Position numbers and translations under genes: made by a program. The notes beneath the pieces are model-generated. The model saw only the letters and a list, made by a program, of their open reading frames with translations, had not been told where the DNA came from and made no database searches. A stretch of DNA of 64,000 bases, taken from assembly GCF_001500025.1 (NCBI RefSeq), contig NZ_LQIW01000015.1, forward strand, positions 1-64,000, in the 5' to 3' direction. The stretch is from Mycobacterium sp. IS-1590 (lineage in GTDB: Bacteria; Actinomycetota; Actinomycetes; Mycobacteriales; Mycobacteriaceae). How positions within the stretch are numbered: the first letter of the stretch is position 1; each line of letters opens with the position of its first letter. Shown here piece by piece: positions 22,799-31,322 of the stretch.

Positions 22799-25482
22799 CC
22801 CGCGCGTGCCAACGCCTGCCGGGCATAGGCACGGACGTCGGCGTCGCCGTCTTTGAGCGCTATCTCCAACGCATCCCGCGCCGTCTTCTCAGACGCCGCC
22901 CAGCGGCTCAGGCTGAGCACCGCGGCCTTGCGGACATCGAGGTGTTGATCGGTCAGCGCCGCCGACAATGCCGGAACGGCGACCGCCGGTGCGGCGCCCG
23001 CGAGCGCGCGTGCCGCGCCCTCGCGCACCTGCCAGGCCGGCGCCTTGAGCGCTTCGCGCACACCCGGCTCGTCATCGTCACCGCAGCCGACCGCACCGAA
23101 CGCCGACAGCGCGGCCGCACGGACCAGCGGGTCGGTGTCGTTGGCCAACCGGCGCACGGCGTCGACGCCGGTACGCAACGTCGCCAGTCCGTTGGCCACC
23201 GCGATGCGCACCTCACGGTTGTCGTCGCCGACGGCCGCCGCCACGCCGTCGGTGTCGTCGACCGACACCAGCGCGCGCACGCCCTCGATCCGCACCCGGT
23301 GATCGACGTCATCGAGGGCGGCCCGACGGTACAGGTCCTCGCTACCCACACGACGCGCCGACAGGAGGTAGACAGCCATCGCACGCACTTCGGGATCCGT
23401 CGATTCGACGTGCGGTGCGACATGTTCCGGTCTGGCAAGCACCTCGACGAGTTCCCGTGCGCCGTCGGCGGCCACACGTCGGACACCGGAATCGGGGTCG
23501 GCCAGTGCGGCGATCAGCGGCGCCTCGTATCCCTCGGGCAGATGCTCCACGAGTGTGGCGACCGCAGTGCGCCGCACGCCTGCGTCGGCGTCGGCGAGGA
23601 ACTCCATCAGCTGTGAAACCGACGGCAACTCGAGCGCGAGCACCGCGGCGATGCGCGGTGACGGCGGCTGGGCGGGCGCGGCGGGCCGGATCCGCGACGC
23701 ACCATCGGCGGGGGCGCGGCCGATGGTGATCGGGGGCTGGTGAACGTGGGTGACCGGATCATCGGAGGGCAGGTGCTCGAGGTCGGGTACCGCGACGAAA
23801 TACGGTGCGACGGGCCGTTTGACGAATGTCATGGACCCGTCGGCATCCTTGCGCAGGTTCAGGTGGTACCGCCAGCCTTCGTCGTCTCGCTGGGGCAGGT
23901 CGGCGCGGTCGTGATAGAGGCCCCACCGTGATTCGGTGCGCGTCAACGACGACCGCGCCGCCATCTCGGCGCAGTCGCGGATGAACGACACCTCGACCGC
24001 GCGCATCAGCTCGTGCGGTGTGGTGGCGCCCATCTCCGCGATCTCGTCGCGCATGCGCTCGAAGGTCTCGATGGCGATCGACAGTTTCGATGCCGTCTTC
24101 GGCGGTGCCACATAGTCGTTGACGAAGCGGCGCAGTTTGTACTCGACCTGCGGCTGCGGCGGGCCTTCGGGCCTGCGGAGCGGTCGGTAGACGAGGTCGT
24201 GCGCTTCGCGCAACTGGTCTTCCGGAAGGGCCGACGGCGGGTCGACGTCGGCAAGCGTGGATGCCGCGTGCTCGCCTGCGAGGTCACCGTAGACGAAGGC
24301 CCCGATCATGTAGTTGTGCGGGACGCACGCCAGATCGCCGGCCGCGTACAGTCCCGGCACCGTGGTCCTGGCGTGTTCGTCCACCCAAACCCCGGAGGCC
24401 GAATGACCGCTGCACAAGCCGATTTCGGAGATGTGCATCTCGATGTCGTGAGTGCGGTAATCGTGCCCGCGGTTGGCGTGGAAGGTGCCCCGGGTGGGCC
24501 GCTCGGTGGTGTGCAGGATGTTCTCGAGAGCGCCCAGCGTCTCGTCCGGCAGGTGCGAGACCTTCAGGTAGATGGGACCGCGGGCCGATTCGATCTCGCG
24601 TTTGACCTCGGCCATCATCTGCCCCGACCAGTAGTCGGAGTCGACGAACCGCTCGCCCAGTGCGTTGACCTGGTAGCCGCCGAACGGGTTGGCCACATAG
24701 GCGCACGCCGGTCCGTTGTAGTCCTTGATCAGCGGATTGACTTGGAAGCATTCGATTCCGGACAGCTCGGCGCCGGCGTGGTACGCCATCGAGTAACCGT
24801 CGCCGGCGTTCGTCGGGTTCTCGTAGGTGCCGTAGAGGTAGCCCGATGCCGGCAGCCCCAGCCGCCCACACGCGCCGGTGGCGAGGATCACGGCTTTCGC
24901 TGCGACCGCGACGAATTCGCCGGTGCGTGAGTTCAGCGCGGCGGCGCCGACGGCGCGGCCGGTGTCGTCGGTGAGTACCCGTACCGGCATCAGCCGGTTC
25001 TCGATGCGGATCTTTTCGCGCATCGAGCGCTGACGCAGCACCCGATACAGCGCCTTCTTGACGTCCTTGCCCTCCGGCATGGGCAGTACGTAGGAGCCGG
25101 ACCGGTGTACCCGGCGCACGGCGTACTCGCCGTGTTCGTCCTTTTCGAACTTCACGCCGTAGCGCTCGAGGCGCTGCACCATGGCGAACCCGCGGGTCGC
25201 CGTCTGATAGATGGTGCGCTGGTTGACGATTCCGTCGTTGGCTCGGGTGATCTCGGCGACGTAGTCCTCCGGTGTGGCCTTGCCGGGGATCACGGCGTTG
25301 TTCACGCCGTCCATTCCCATCGCCAGCGCACCGGAGTGCCGGACGTGCGCCTTCTCCAGCAACAGCACCTGTGCGCCGTGCTCGGCCGCGGTGAGCGCGG
25401 CCATCGTGCCCGCCGTTCCGCCGCCGATCACCAGCACGTCACAGTCGAGCCGAACGGTGTCGGCGAGTTCAGGAATGTTCAT
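22795..25482 (-). CDS. AprA/fumarate-reductase-type flavoprotein fused to HEAT repeats
   Basis: An 895-residue protein. Residues 1 to about 600 form an FAD flavoprotein of the succinate dehydrogenase/fumarate reductase/adenylylsulfate reductase class: GGGTAG at 20-25, Glu42 at the FAD ribose, RHSGALAMGMDGVNN, EGKDVKKALYRVLRQRS, ATGACGRLG and LYAAGDLACVPHN. After a proline-rich linker, residues from about 619 carry six to eight HEAT/PBS-type helical repeats (VRRTAVATL, VRRVAADGA, VRIEGVRAL, VRAAALSAF, VREGAARAL, VRKAAVLSL, VRAYARQAL). ATG at 25482 overlaps the ABC ATPase stop (ATGA). The ferredoxin in the same operon is the likely electron partner, AprAB-like. The substrate is unknown, and nothing identifies it as a true APS reductase. 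Confidence 0.88.
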   Translation of the reverse strand: MNIPELADTVRLDCDVLVIGGGTAGTMAALTAAEHGAQVLLLEKAHVRHSGALAMGMDGVNNAVIPGKATPEDYVAEITRANDGIVNQRTIYQTATRGFAMVQRLERYGVKFEKDEHGEYAVRRVHRSGSYVLPMPEGKDVKKALYRVLRQRSMREKIRIENRLMPVRVLTDDTGRAVGAAALNSRTGEFVAVAAKAVILATGACGRLGLPASGYLYGTYENPTNAGDGYSMAYHAGAELSGIECFQVNPLIKDYNGPACAYVANPFGGYQVNALGERFVDSDYWSGQMMAEVKREIESARGPIYLKVSHLPDETLGALENILHTTERPTRGTFHANRGHDYRTHDIEMHISEIGLCSGHSASGVWVDEHARTTVPGLYAAGDLACVPHNYMIGAFVYGDLAGEHAASTLADVDPPSALPEDQLREAHDLVYRPLRRPEGPPQPQVEYKLRRFVNDYVAPPKTASKLSIAIETFERMRDEIAEMGATTPHELMRAVEVSFIRDCAEMAARSSLTRTESRWGLYHDRADLPQRDDEGWRYHLNLRKDADGSMTFVKRPVAPYFVAVPDLEHLPSDDPVTHVHQPPITIGRAPADGASRIRPAAPAQPPSPRIAAVLALELPSVSQLMEFLADADAGVRRTAVATLVEHLPEGYEAPLIAALADPDSGVRRVAADGARELVEVLARPEHVAPHVESTDPEVRAMAVYLLSARRVGSEDLYRRAALDDVDHRVRIEGVRALVSVDDTDGVAAAVGDDNREVRIAVANGLATLRTGVDAVRRLANDTDPLVRAAALSAFGAVGCGDDDEPGVREALKAPAWQVREGAARALAGAAPAVAVPALSAALTDQHLDVRKAAVLSLSRWAASEKTARDALEIALKDGDADVRAYARQALARAG

Positions 25483-26240
25483 GAGGAATAATGAAGGGCA
25501 GCAAGGATTTCGGTACGTGCTTCGGAACGGACGGCGTCGGCGACCCGCGGTTGCGGGACGTCGACGAGCGCGCGCAGCGGTTGGCCCACCCGGCCCAGCA
25601 CCGCGACGCGGTCGCCGATGATCAGCGCCTCGTCGACGTCGTGGGTGACGAACACGATAGTGGTCGGGTGCGCCTGCCACGTGTGGATCAACAGCCGCTG
25701 CATCGCCGCCCGGGTCTGGGTGTCCAGCGCCGCGAAGGGCTCGTCCATCATCACCGCCCGCGGTGCACCCGCCAGCCCACGCGCCAATTGCACGCGTTGA
25801 CGCATACCGCCCGAGAGGCTCTTGGGCAGGTAATCGGCGAATCCGGAAAGCCCCACCTCGTCGATCCACCGCTCGGCGCGTTCGCGTCGTCCGGACCGCG
25901 GTACACCGCGCAGCTGCAACGCGAGTTCGATGTTGGATCGCACTGTGCGCCAGGGCAACAAAGCGCTGTCCTGGAACACCATGCCCCGGTCGCGCGACGT
26001 CGTCGCGACCTCGGCGCCGTCGGCGAGCACCCGGCCGGCATCCGGTCGCAACAGCCCGGTGAGCGCGCGCAGCACCGTCGACTTGCCGCACCCTGATGGT
26101 CCGGTGAGCACCAGGATCTCCCCCGGGCGCACGTCGAGGCTCAGGCCGTCGACGACGGGTTCGCCGGTGTAGGACAACCGGACGTCCTCGAGCTGCAGCC
26201 GCAAGCCCTGCAGCGTCTCGGGGGCGACGGTGGCGGTCAT
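25479..26240 (-). CDS. ABC transporter ATP-binding protein (nitrate/sulfonate/taurine type)
   Basis: A 253-residue ATPase. It has Walker A GPSGCGKST, Q-loop VFQDSALLPWRTV, signature LSGGMRQRVQLARG, Walker B VMMDEPFAALD and switch VTHDVDEA. The subtype matches SsuB/TauB/NrtD-like importers. It starts at ATG 26240, overlapping the permease stop by 4 bp, and its own stop overlaps the flavoprotein start. The frame extends upstream to 26447, but that extra part is shadow of the permease gene. Confidence 0.93.
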   Translation of the reverse strand: MTATVAPETLQGLRLQLEDVRLSYTGEPVVDGLSLDVRPGEILVLTGPSGCGKSTVLRALTGLLRPDAGRVLADGAEVATTSRDRGMVFQDSALLPWRTVRSNIELALQLRGVPRSGRRERAERWIDEVGLSGFADYLPKSLSGGMRQRVQLARGLAGAPRAVMMDEPFAALDTQTRAAMQRLLIHTWQAHPTTIVFVTHDVDEALIIGDRVAVLGRVGQPLRALVDVPQPRVADAVRSEARTEILAALHYSS

Positions 26241-27088
26241 CGAATGTTCTCCTCGGCGCGCGGCAGCCAGCGCGTCGCTCGCCTGCCGATCAGTTCGACC
26301 GCGGCAGCCGTCGTGAAGCCCAGCACCCCGATCGTGATGATGCCGACGAACACGTCGGAGTAGTTGAGAACCGTGTAGGCCTGCCACGTCCGGTACCCGA
26401 CACCCAGTCGGCCGGAGATCATCTCGGCCGAGATCACACAGATCCACGCCACGCCCATGCCGACCGAGAGGCCGCCGAACAGACCCGGCAGGATTCCCGG
26501 TAGCACGACCCGGCGCAACACATCGGCGCGGCTGCCTCCCAGCGTGCGCACCGAATCCTCCCAGATCGTCGGCAGTGCGCGCACCGCGTGCCGGGTGCTG
26601 ACCATGATCGGGAAGTACGCCGCAAGAAACGTGATGAACACGATTCCCGCCTCATCGGTGGGAAACAGCAGGATCGCGACCGGCACCATGGCGATGGCCG
26701 GGATGGGTCGGGCGAGCTCGGCGAGCGGGCCGAACACGTCGGCGAACACCGTCGATCGGCCGAGCATGATGCCGGTGACGACACCGACGAGAGCGGCAAG
26801 CCCGAACCCGGTCAGGATCCGGATCAGCGACTGCCCGAGGTCGAGCCAGTAGTTCTGGGTGCCCAGCCTTTGGGTGAGGGCGGTCGCGACCTCCGTCACC
26901 GTTGGCAGGGTGTCGAAGCGCAACCACGATCGAACGTCGTTGGCGGTCAACAGCTGCCAGAGGCCCACCGCCGCGACGACGGAGGCCACCCGCACCGACC
27001 GGCGCCGCCACACCACGGACTTCCGGTCCCGCACCGGCGCGCTTTCGACCTGCACCGGGGATTCGATCACCTCGGCGACCGTCGTCAT
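26237..27088 (-). CDS. ABC transporter permease (nitrate/sulfonate/taurine type)
   Basis: A 283-residue inner-membrane permease with about six helices beginning near residue 35. The ATPase-coupling EAA region is seen as DSVRTLGGSRADVLRRVVLPGILPGLFGGL. The AELARPIPAIAMVPVAILLF signature is typical of the SsuC/TauC family. ATG at 27088 overlaps the stop of the binding-protein gene (ATGA); the longer frame to 27361 is not supported. Confidence 0.92.
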   Translation of the reverse strand: MTTVAEVIESPVQVESAPVRDRKSVVWRRRSVRVASVVAAVGLWQLLTANDVRSWLRFDTLPTVTEVATALTQRLGTQNYWLDLGQSLIRILTGFGLAALVGVVTGIMLGRSTVFADVFGPLAELARPIPAIAMVPVAILLFPTDEAGIVFITFLAAYFPIMVSTRHAVRALPTIWEDSVRTLGGSRADVLRRVVLPGILPGLFGGLSVGMGVAWICVISAEMISGRLGVGYRTWQAYTVLNYSDVFVGIITIGVLGFTTAAAVELIGRRATRWLPRAEENIR

Positions 27089-28512
27089 GCCGCACCTGCC
27101 AACGCCTGCTCGTAGTCGACCGGCGCACTGCCGGGGTTGGCGGCGATGAAGCGCTGCGCACCGCCGGGAGTGGCGAACGGCCGATAGTCCGCACCGTCCT
27201 TCACCCAGATTGCCTTGTCGGCGAACCAACGGGTGCCGAACTCGGTGTCGGGGACATAGGCGGCGCGAATCGTCGCGCCGCGGGCAGTGGCGTCGCGGAC
27301 CGCTTTGAGCAGGCAGGCCGGCGTCGCCGCGGGCTGGGTGGCGTCGGCGCCGTCCAACCACAGCTCACCCGCCTCCGCGGGGTCGGTCACCGCTGTGTTG
27401 CACACCGGATCGGTGCCCGTGATCAGCGAGGGGTTCGCGGTGTCCGCCAGGGCCGTGTCGTAGTCGAGCCCGCGTTCCTGAAACGCCGCGCGCAGCGGGG
27501 CGTCTTCGACGAAACCCGGTACATCGAGGTCGGCGAAGTTGTCGATCGACTTCAGGTAGGGCACATCGCCTTCGAGCGCTTCGATCAGCGACGGCTTGAG
27601 CGTGGTGTCGAACGATGTGCCTCCCGGCCCGTTGTAGAGGTAGACCACTTCCTGCGGCAGCCAACTGGCCTCTGCGACGATCCGGGCGGCCTCCAACGGT
27701 TTGTCGTTGAGGAATTCGGTCGCGTCCAGCTGCGCCTGCAGGAATGCGTCGAGGACCTCCGGGTGCTCGGCCGCGTAGGCCCGCCGCACGACCACCCCGT
27801 GCAACGTCGGGTAGTCCAGCTCGGCACCGTCGTAGAGCAGCTTGGCCTTGTCCTGGAACACCAACAGTCCGGGCCATGCGACGAACTGCGAGAGTGCCTG
27901 CACTTGACCGGATTCCAGTGCCGAAGCGCCGACCTGCGGCTGCTGGTTGAGCACCTCCACCCCGGTGTTGGGGTCCACGCCCGCTCGCGACAGCGCCTGC
28001 ACCAGCATGCCGTGGCCCGCCGACCCGACGCTGGCCGACACCTTCTGACCCTCGAGGTCGGTCAGCGTCTGCGCCGGTGAATCCGGTTTGACGACAACCA
28101 TATTCAGCGCGCCCCTGGGGTTGTATCCCGTCACCGAGACGATCTCGGTGCGGGCGCGCTCGTTGGCCTGCGTCTTGGACCCGTTGATCAGCATCGGATA
28201 GTCGCCCATGGACCCGATGTCGATCTTCTCGGCGACCATCTGCGCGGTGATCGGCGCTCCGGTGTCGTAGTCCTGCCACGTCACGCGGTACTCGGTGCCG
28301 GTGCGTTCGCCGAGGTCGGAGAGCCGACGCTCCAGGTAACCCTGCGCGCGCAGCAGTGTGCCTGCGGTGACGGTGTTGATGGTTTTGGACTGGTATCCGA
28401 CGACGACGTCGACGACGTCGGAGGAATCGGACGCGGAGTCGAGCGAGCAGCCCGACGCCGCGACAGTGAGCCCGGCGGCCAACGCGGCCAGGCGGATGAA
28501 CGGTCTGGTCAT
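27085..28512 (-). CDS. Lipoprotein solute-binding protein with NosL-like C-terminal domain
   Basis: A 475-residue exported lipoprotein: signal peptide RLAALAAGLTVAASGC with Cys22 as the lipid-modified residue. Residues about 35-350 resemble SsuA/NMT1-type binding proteins of nitrate, sulfonate and taurine importers (GYQSKTINTVTAGTLLRAQGY, EKIDIGSMGDYPMLING). From about residue 366 there is an extra domain with Cys in DPVCNTAV and PACLLKAV, then YVPDTEFG, WFADKAIWV and FATPGGAQRFIAANPG. This pattern resembles NosL, a copper-binding chaperone. That assignment is by eye. Its gene is 10 bp downstream of the ferredoxin gene. Confidence 0.85.
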   Translation of the reverse strand: MTRPFIRLAALAAGLTVAASGCSLDSASDSSDVVDVVVGYQSKTINTVTAGTLLRAQGYLERRLSDLGERTGTEYRVTWQDYDTGAPITAQMVAEKIDIGSMGDYPMLINGSKTQANERARTEIVSVTGYNPRGALNMVVVKPDSPAQTLTDLEGQKVSASVGSAGHGMLVQALSRAGVDPNTGVEVLNQQPQVGASALESGQVQALSQFVAWPGLLVFQDKAKLLYDGAELDYPTLHGVVVRRAYAAEHPEVLDAFLQAQLDATEFLNDKPLEAARIVAEASWLPQEVVYLYNGPGGTSFDTTLKPSLIEALEGDVPYLKSIDNFADLDVPGFVEDAPLRAAFQERGLDYDTALADTANPSLITGTDPVCNTAVTDPAEAGELWLDGADATQPAATPACLLKAVRDATARGATIRAAYVPDTEFGTRWFADKAIWVKDGADYRPFATPGGAQRFIAANPGSAPVDYEQALAGAA

Positions 28513-28522
28513 GGCGGGGTCC

Positions 28523-28750
28523 TCAGCGGATCAGGTAGGGCATGTTGACGGTGACGGCGCCGGTGGGACAGCGCGCCGCGCAAGGGCCGCAGTACCAGCA
28601 CTCGTCGACATGCATGAAGGCCTTGCCGTTCTCGGGGTTGATCGCCAGCGAGTCGAGGGGGCAGATGTCGACGCACAGCGTGCAGCCCTGGATGCACAAC
28701 GACTCGTCGATTGTGACGGGCACGTCGGCACGTTGGTTGATCAGTGTCAC
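28523..28750 (-). CDS. Small 2x[4Fe-4S] ferredoxin (AprB-like)
   Basis: A 75-residue ferredoxin. The first cluster motif is CIQGCTLCVDICP (an extra residue between the first two cysteines, as in AprB-type proteins). The second is CWYCGPCAARCP, with PTGAV after it. All eight cluster cysteines and both prolines are present. GTG at 28750 overlaps the GntR gene stop by GTGA. Being between a regulator and an importer, with a flavoprotein at the operon end, it is the obvious electron carrier for that flavoprotein (inference). Confidence 0.92.
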   Translation of the reverse strand: MTLINQRADVPVTIDESLCIQGCTLCVDICPLDSLAINPENGKAFMHVDECWYCGPCAARCPTGAVTVNMPYLIR

Positions 28751-29490
28751 TGGTTGCTCCTCATCAGGCTGCCGCGCATGGTGATTCGGTCACCGCGCAT
28801 GCGGATGTACTCCAGATCGACGGGCCGGCCGTCGCCGAGGCTGGTCAGTCGCTCCAGCATCAGCAGCGCCGCGCCGTCGGGCACCTGCAACGTCGCCGCC
28901 GAATGGGCGTCGGCCGAAACCGCCTCCAAGGCCAGCGTCGCCCGGCCCAGCCGCTGCCCGCTGACCTGTTCGATGAGCGCGAACACGTCGTTGGTCACCA
29001 ACGGGTGCTGCACCACCTCGGCGCCGATGTCGGGCGCGAGATATGTCAGATCGAGCGACAGCGGAAGGTCGCCGAGATACCGCAGTCGCTCGATGAAGAC
29101 CACCTGCTCGCCCGGTTCCAGCCGCAGCTTGCGCGCGACCGCGGGCGGCGCGGCCAGATGCTGCACCGCGCGGACCTCGTTGCGGACCTCGCCGTACTCC
29201 TTGAACGTCTCCTTCAGACCCACCAGCGCGTCGAGGCCGTGATCGTACTTGCGCACCGCGACCTGGGTGCCGACCTTGGGGCCGCGATCGATCAGCCCTT
29301 CGTTCTTCAGCACGGCGAGCGCTTCGCGAATGGTGTTGCGGGACACGAAGAATTCGGCCGCCAGCTCGTGTTCGGCGGGAAGGCCGCCGTCGAAGGCGCC
29401 CGCGTGGATCTGGTGCCGCAAAACATCGGCGACCTGCCGGGCGCGATCGGCGCGGGGCCTGCGCAGGGGCGTCGGCTCGGGCTGCGACAT
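28747..29490 (-). CDS. GntR-family regulator (HutC/UTRA subfamily)
   Basis: A 247-residue repressor-type protein. The N-terminal winged helix-turn-helix (RQVADVLRHQIHAGAF, LAAEFFVSRNTIREALAVLKNEGLI) covers about residues 14-80. The rest is a UTRA-like effector domain (GEQVVFIERLRYLGDLPLSLDLTYL, LLMLERLTSLGDGRPVDLEYIRMRGDRI), a fold that usually binds a small ligand. It starts at ATG 29490; an upstream in-frame ATG at 29622 is less likely. As first gene of the operon it probably autoregulates it in response to the imported substrate. Confidence 0.92.
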   Translation of the reverse strand: MSQPEPTPLRRPRADRARQVADVLRHQIHAGAFDGGLPAEHELAAEFFVSRNTIREALAVLKNEGLIDRGPKVGTQVAVRKYDHGLDALVGLKETFKEYGEVRNEVRAVQHLAAPPAVARKLRLEPGEQVVFIERLRYLGDLPLSLDLTYLAPDIGAEVVQHPLVTNDVFALIEQVSGQRLGRATLALEAVSADAHSAATLQVPDGAALLMLERLTSLGDGRPVDLEYIRMRGDRITMRGSLMRSNQ

Positions 29491-29670
29491 GCCGAAGACG
29501 TTATGGGCGTGGACCAGCCGTCGCGAGGTGCCCGGAATCACCTCGAAACGGCGATGGCCAATGCGCCGCCGGCACCCGGCGGCTACCAGGAGAAACTGAA
29601 CCGAATGAGGCGTATGCGCCACCGGCGCTGCGGCGATCGATTAACAATCGCGGTGAACGAAAGTTGGGGA
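29491..29670 (-). promoter_or_regulatory. Upstream region of the GntR/flavoprotein operon with small palindromes
   Basis: A 180 bp gap between the Rv2532c-like stop and the GntR start. It includes CGATT-AAC-AATCG at 29638-29650 and GGCG-TATG-CGCC around 29610-29621, either of which could be an operator. No clear promoter hexamers can be fixed by eye. Confidence 0.35.
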
Positions 29671-30219
29671 CTACTGCATGCTGCGCGAGAGCACCCGGCC
29701 GAATTGCAGCAGCCGTTGCATCTGAGCGAGCCCGCCGTTGTCGACGGACTTGTAGTACCGGAACGACTCGCAGTAGATGTCGGATTCGGTGGCCGACTTC
29801 TGTCGTGTGCGGGTGATCAGTTGGGTGTACATCCGCAACCTCACCTCCGACAGGCGCCGGGTGCCATCGTCGAGGACCTCGTACTCGGTGGTGAGCACGT
29901 GATCGGTGATCGTCGACAGCAGGATGGTGCGCACCGATGCGTTGAGCACGCGGCGGTCGCGATCGGTCGACGACATCTCGTCGTCAGCGCGCCACATGAT
30001 CAACCGGTGCCCGTCGGTGCAGACGACCTCCTGCCAGAGGGCTTGGTCCTCCTCGCCCCACGGCTCGTCGAGGTAGCCGCGCGACATGATGAACGACTTG
30101 ATGATCGGCAGGTCCACCACCGACCGCAGTTGGTCGAGCGCGAGTTCGGGGTCGCGTAAATACACCCTGGCCGCTTCGTCGACGCTCGAGTATGGCGCCC
30201 AATCCTGCGGTGTGGGCAT
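29671..30219 (-). CDS. Conserved hypothetical protein, Rv2532c-like
   Basis: A 182-residue soluble protein without recognised domains, acidic N-terminus and a repeated hydrophobic/charged pattern. Its place three bases after nusB matches Rv2532c of M. tuberculosis. Features seen: FIMSRGYLDEPWGEEDQALWQEV, a central STDRDRRVLNASVRTILLSTITDHV and a C-terminal QRLLQFGRVLSRSMQ. The overall shape suggests a small alpha+beta (perhaps NTF2/PilZ-size) fold, but I cannot name a family. ATG at 30219. Confidence 0.75.
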   Translation of the reverse strand: MPTPQDWAPYSSVDEAARVYLRDPELALDQLRSVVDLPIIKSFIMSRGYLDEPWGEEDQALWQEVVCTDGHRLIMWRADDEMSSTDRDRRVLNASVRTILLSTITDHVLTTEYEVLDDGTRRLSEVRLRMYTQLITRTRQKSATESDIYCESFRYYKSVDNGGLAQMQRLLQFGRVLSRSMQ

Positions 30220-30222
30220 CCC

Positions 30223-30729
30223 CTATCCCCCGCTCCCCTCACCCCGCACGGCCTGGGCGGCGGCGCGGATCTGTGGCGTCACGAGCATCACCTGACCCAG
30301 CACTCCGTTGACGAAACCCGGTGAGTCGTCGGTGGACAACTGCTTGGCGAGTTCGACCGCCTCGTCCACGGCCACCGGTTCGGGTACGTCCTCGGCATGC
30401 AGCAGTTCCCACACCGCGACCCGCAGGATCGCGCGATCCACCGCGGGCAACCGCTCGAGCGTCCAGCCCTGCAGATGCGCGGCGATCAGATCGTCGATGT
30501 GTGCGGCGTGCTCCGTCACGCCGCGGGCCACCGTCACCGTGTAGGGATTGAGCGGTGATACGTCGGACTGGTTCTCGGCCAACGCATTTCGTGCATCGGC
30601 GACCTCGGCCGAGGTGAGTCCGCGCGCTTCTGCCTCGAAGAGCAGATCGACGGCGCGCTTGCGGGCCTGGTGCCTGCCACGGTCGGCGGGCCGCCCAATC
30701 CGGCCGGAGTCGCCTTTGCGGTCACTCAC
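30223..30729 (-). CDS. nusB: Transcription antitermination protein NusB
   Basis: A 168-residue all-helical RNA-binding protein acting with NusE/S10 at rRNA boxA sites. The arginine-rich N-terminal helix [20 protein letters not shown], the central [21 protein letters not shown] and the C-terminal [14 protein letters not shown] are diagnostic. GTG at 30729 gives the SDRKG start typical of mycobacteria. An ATG at 30750 overlapping the efp stop would add seven residues but has no Shine-Dalgarno. Confidence 0.96.
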   Translation of the reverse strand: MSDRKGDSGRIGRPADRGRHQARKRAVDLLFEAEARGLTSAEVADARNALAENQSDVSPLNPYTVTVARGVTEHAAHIDDLIAAHLQGWTLERLPAVDRAILRVAVWELLHAEDVPEPVAVDEAVELAKQLSTDDSPGFVNGVLGQVMLVTPQIRAAAQAVRGEGSGG

Positions 30730-30742
30730 CCCGTCGCTCCGG

Positions 30743-31306
30743 TCAGGCATTCACCCGACCCAGGTAACTTCCGTCGCGCGAATCGATCTTGAGCTTGTCG
30801 CCGGTGTTGATGAACAGCGGCACCTGGATCTCGGCACCGGTCTCGACCGTCGCCGGTTTGGTGCCCGCACTCGAGCGGTCGCCCTGCAGGCCCGGCTCGG
30901 TGTGGGTCACCTCGAGTTCGACGGTCACCGGCAGTTCGAGGTAGAGCGGGTTGCCGTCGTGGAAGGCGATCTGCACCGGCATGCTCTCGAGCAGGAAGCC
31001 GGCGGCGCGGCCGACCAGCGACTCGGGCAGCGGGTGCTGCTCGTAGTCCTCGGAGTCCATGAACACGAAATCCGTACCGTCCCGGTACAGGTAGGTCGCG
31101 TCGCGCCGGTCGACCGTCGCGGTCTCGACCTTCACCCCGGCGTTGTAGGTCTTGTCCACGGTCTTGCCGGAGACGACGTTCTTGAGCTTGGTGCGCACGA
31201 AGGCCGGACCCTTGCCCGGTTTGACGTGCTGGAACTCGATGATCTGCCACAGCTGGCCGTCGATCACCAGGACGAGCCCGTTCTTGAAGTCGGCGGTCGT
31301 TGCCAC
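30743..31306 (-). CDS. efp: Translation elongation factor P
   Basis: A 187-residue factor relieving ribosome stalling at polyproline. The KOW-like N-terminal domain contains the tip loop [15 protein letters not shown], where Lys32 is the equivalent of the residue modified in some bacteria. The two OB-like domains follow, ending [16 protein letters not shown] at 31306 follows AGGAG by 11 bases and gives the same length as the M. tuberculosis protein. The longer frame to 31462 is antisense shadow of pepQ. Confidence 0.97.
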   Translation of the reverse strand: MATTADFKNGLVLVIDGQLWQIIEFQHVKPGKGPAFVRTKLKNVVSGKTVDKTYNAGVKVETATVDRRDATYLYRDGTDFVFMDSEDYEQHPLPESLVGRAAGFLLESMPVQIAFHDGNPLYLELPVTVELEVTHTEPGLQGDRSSAGTKPATVETGAEIQVPLFINTGDKLKIDSRDGSYLGRVNA

Positions 31307-31322
31307 GTTGGTAGTACTCCTG

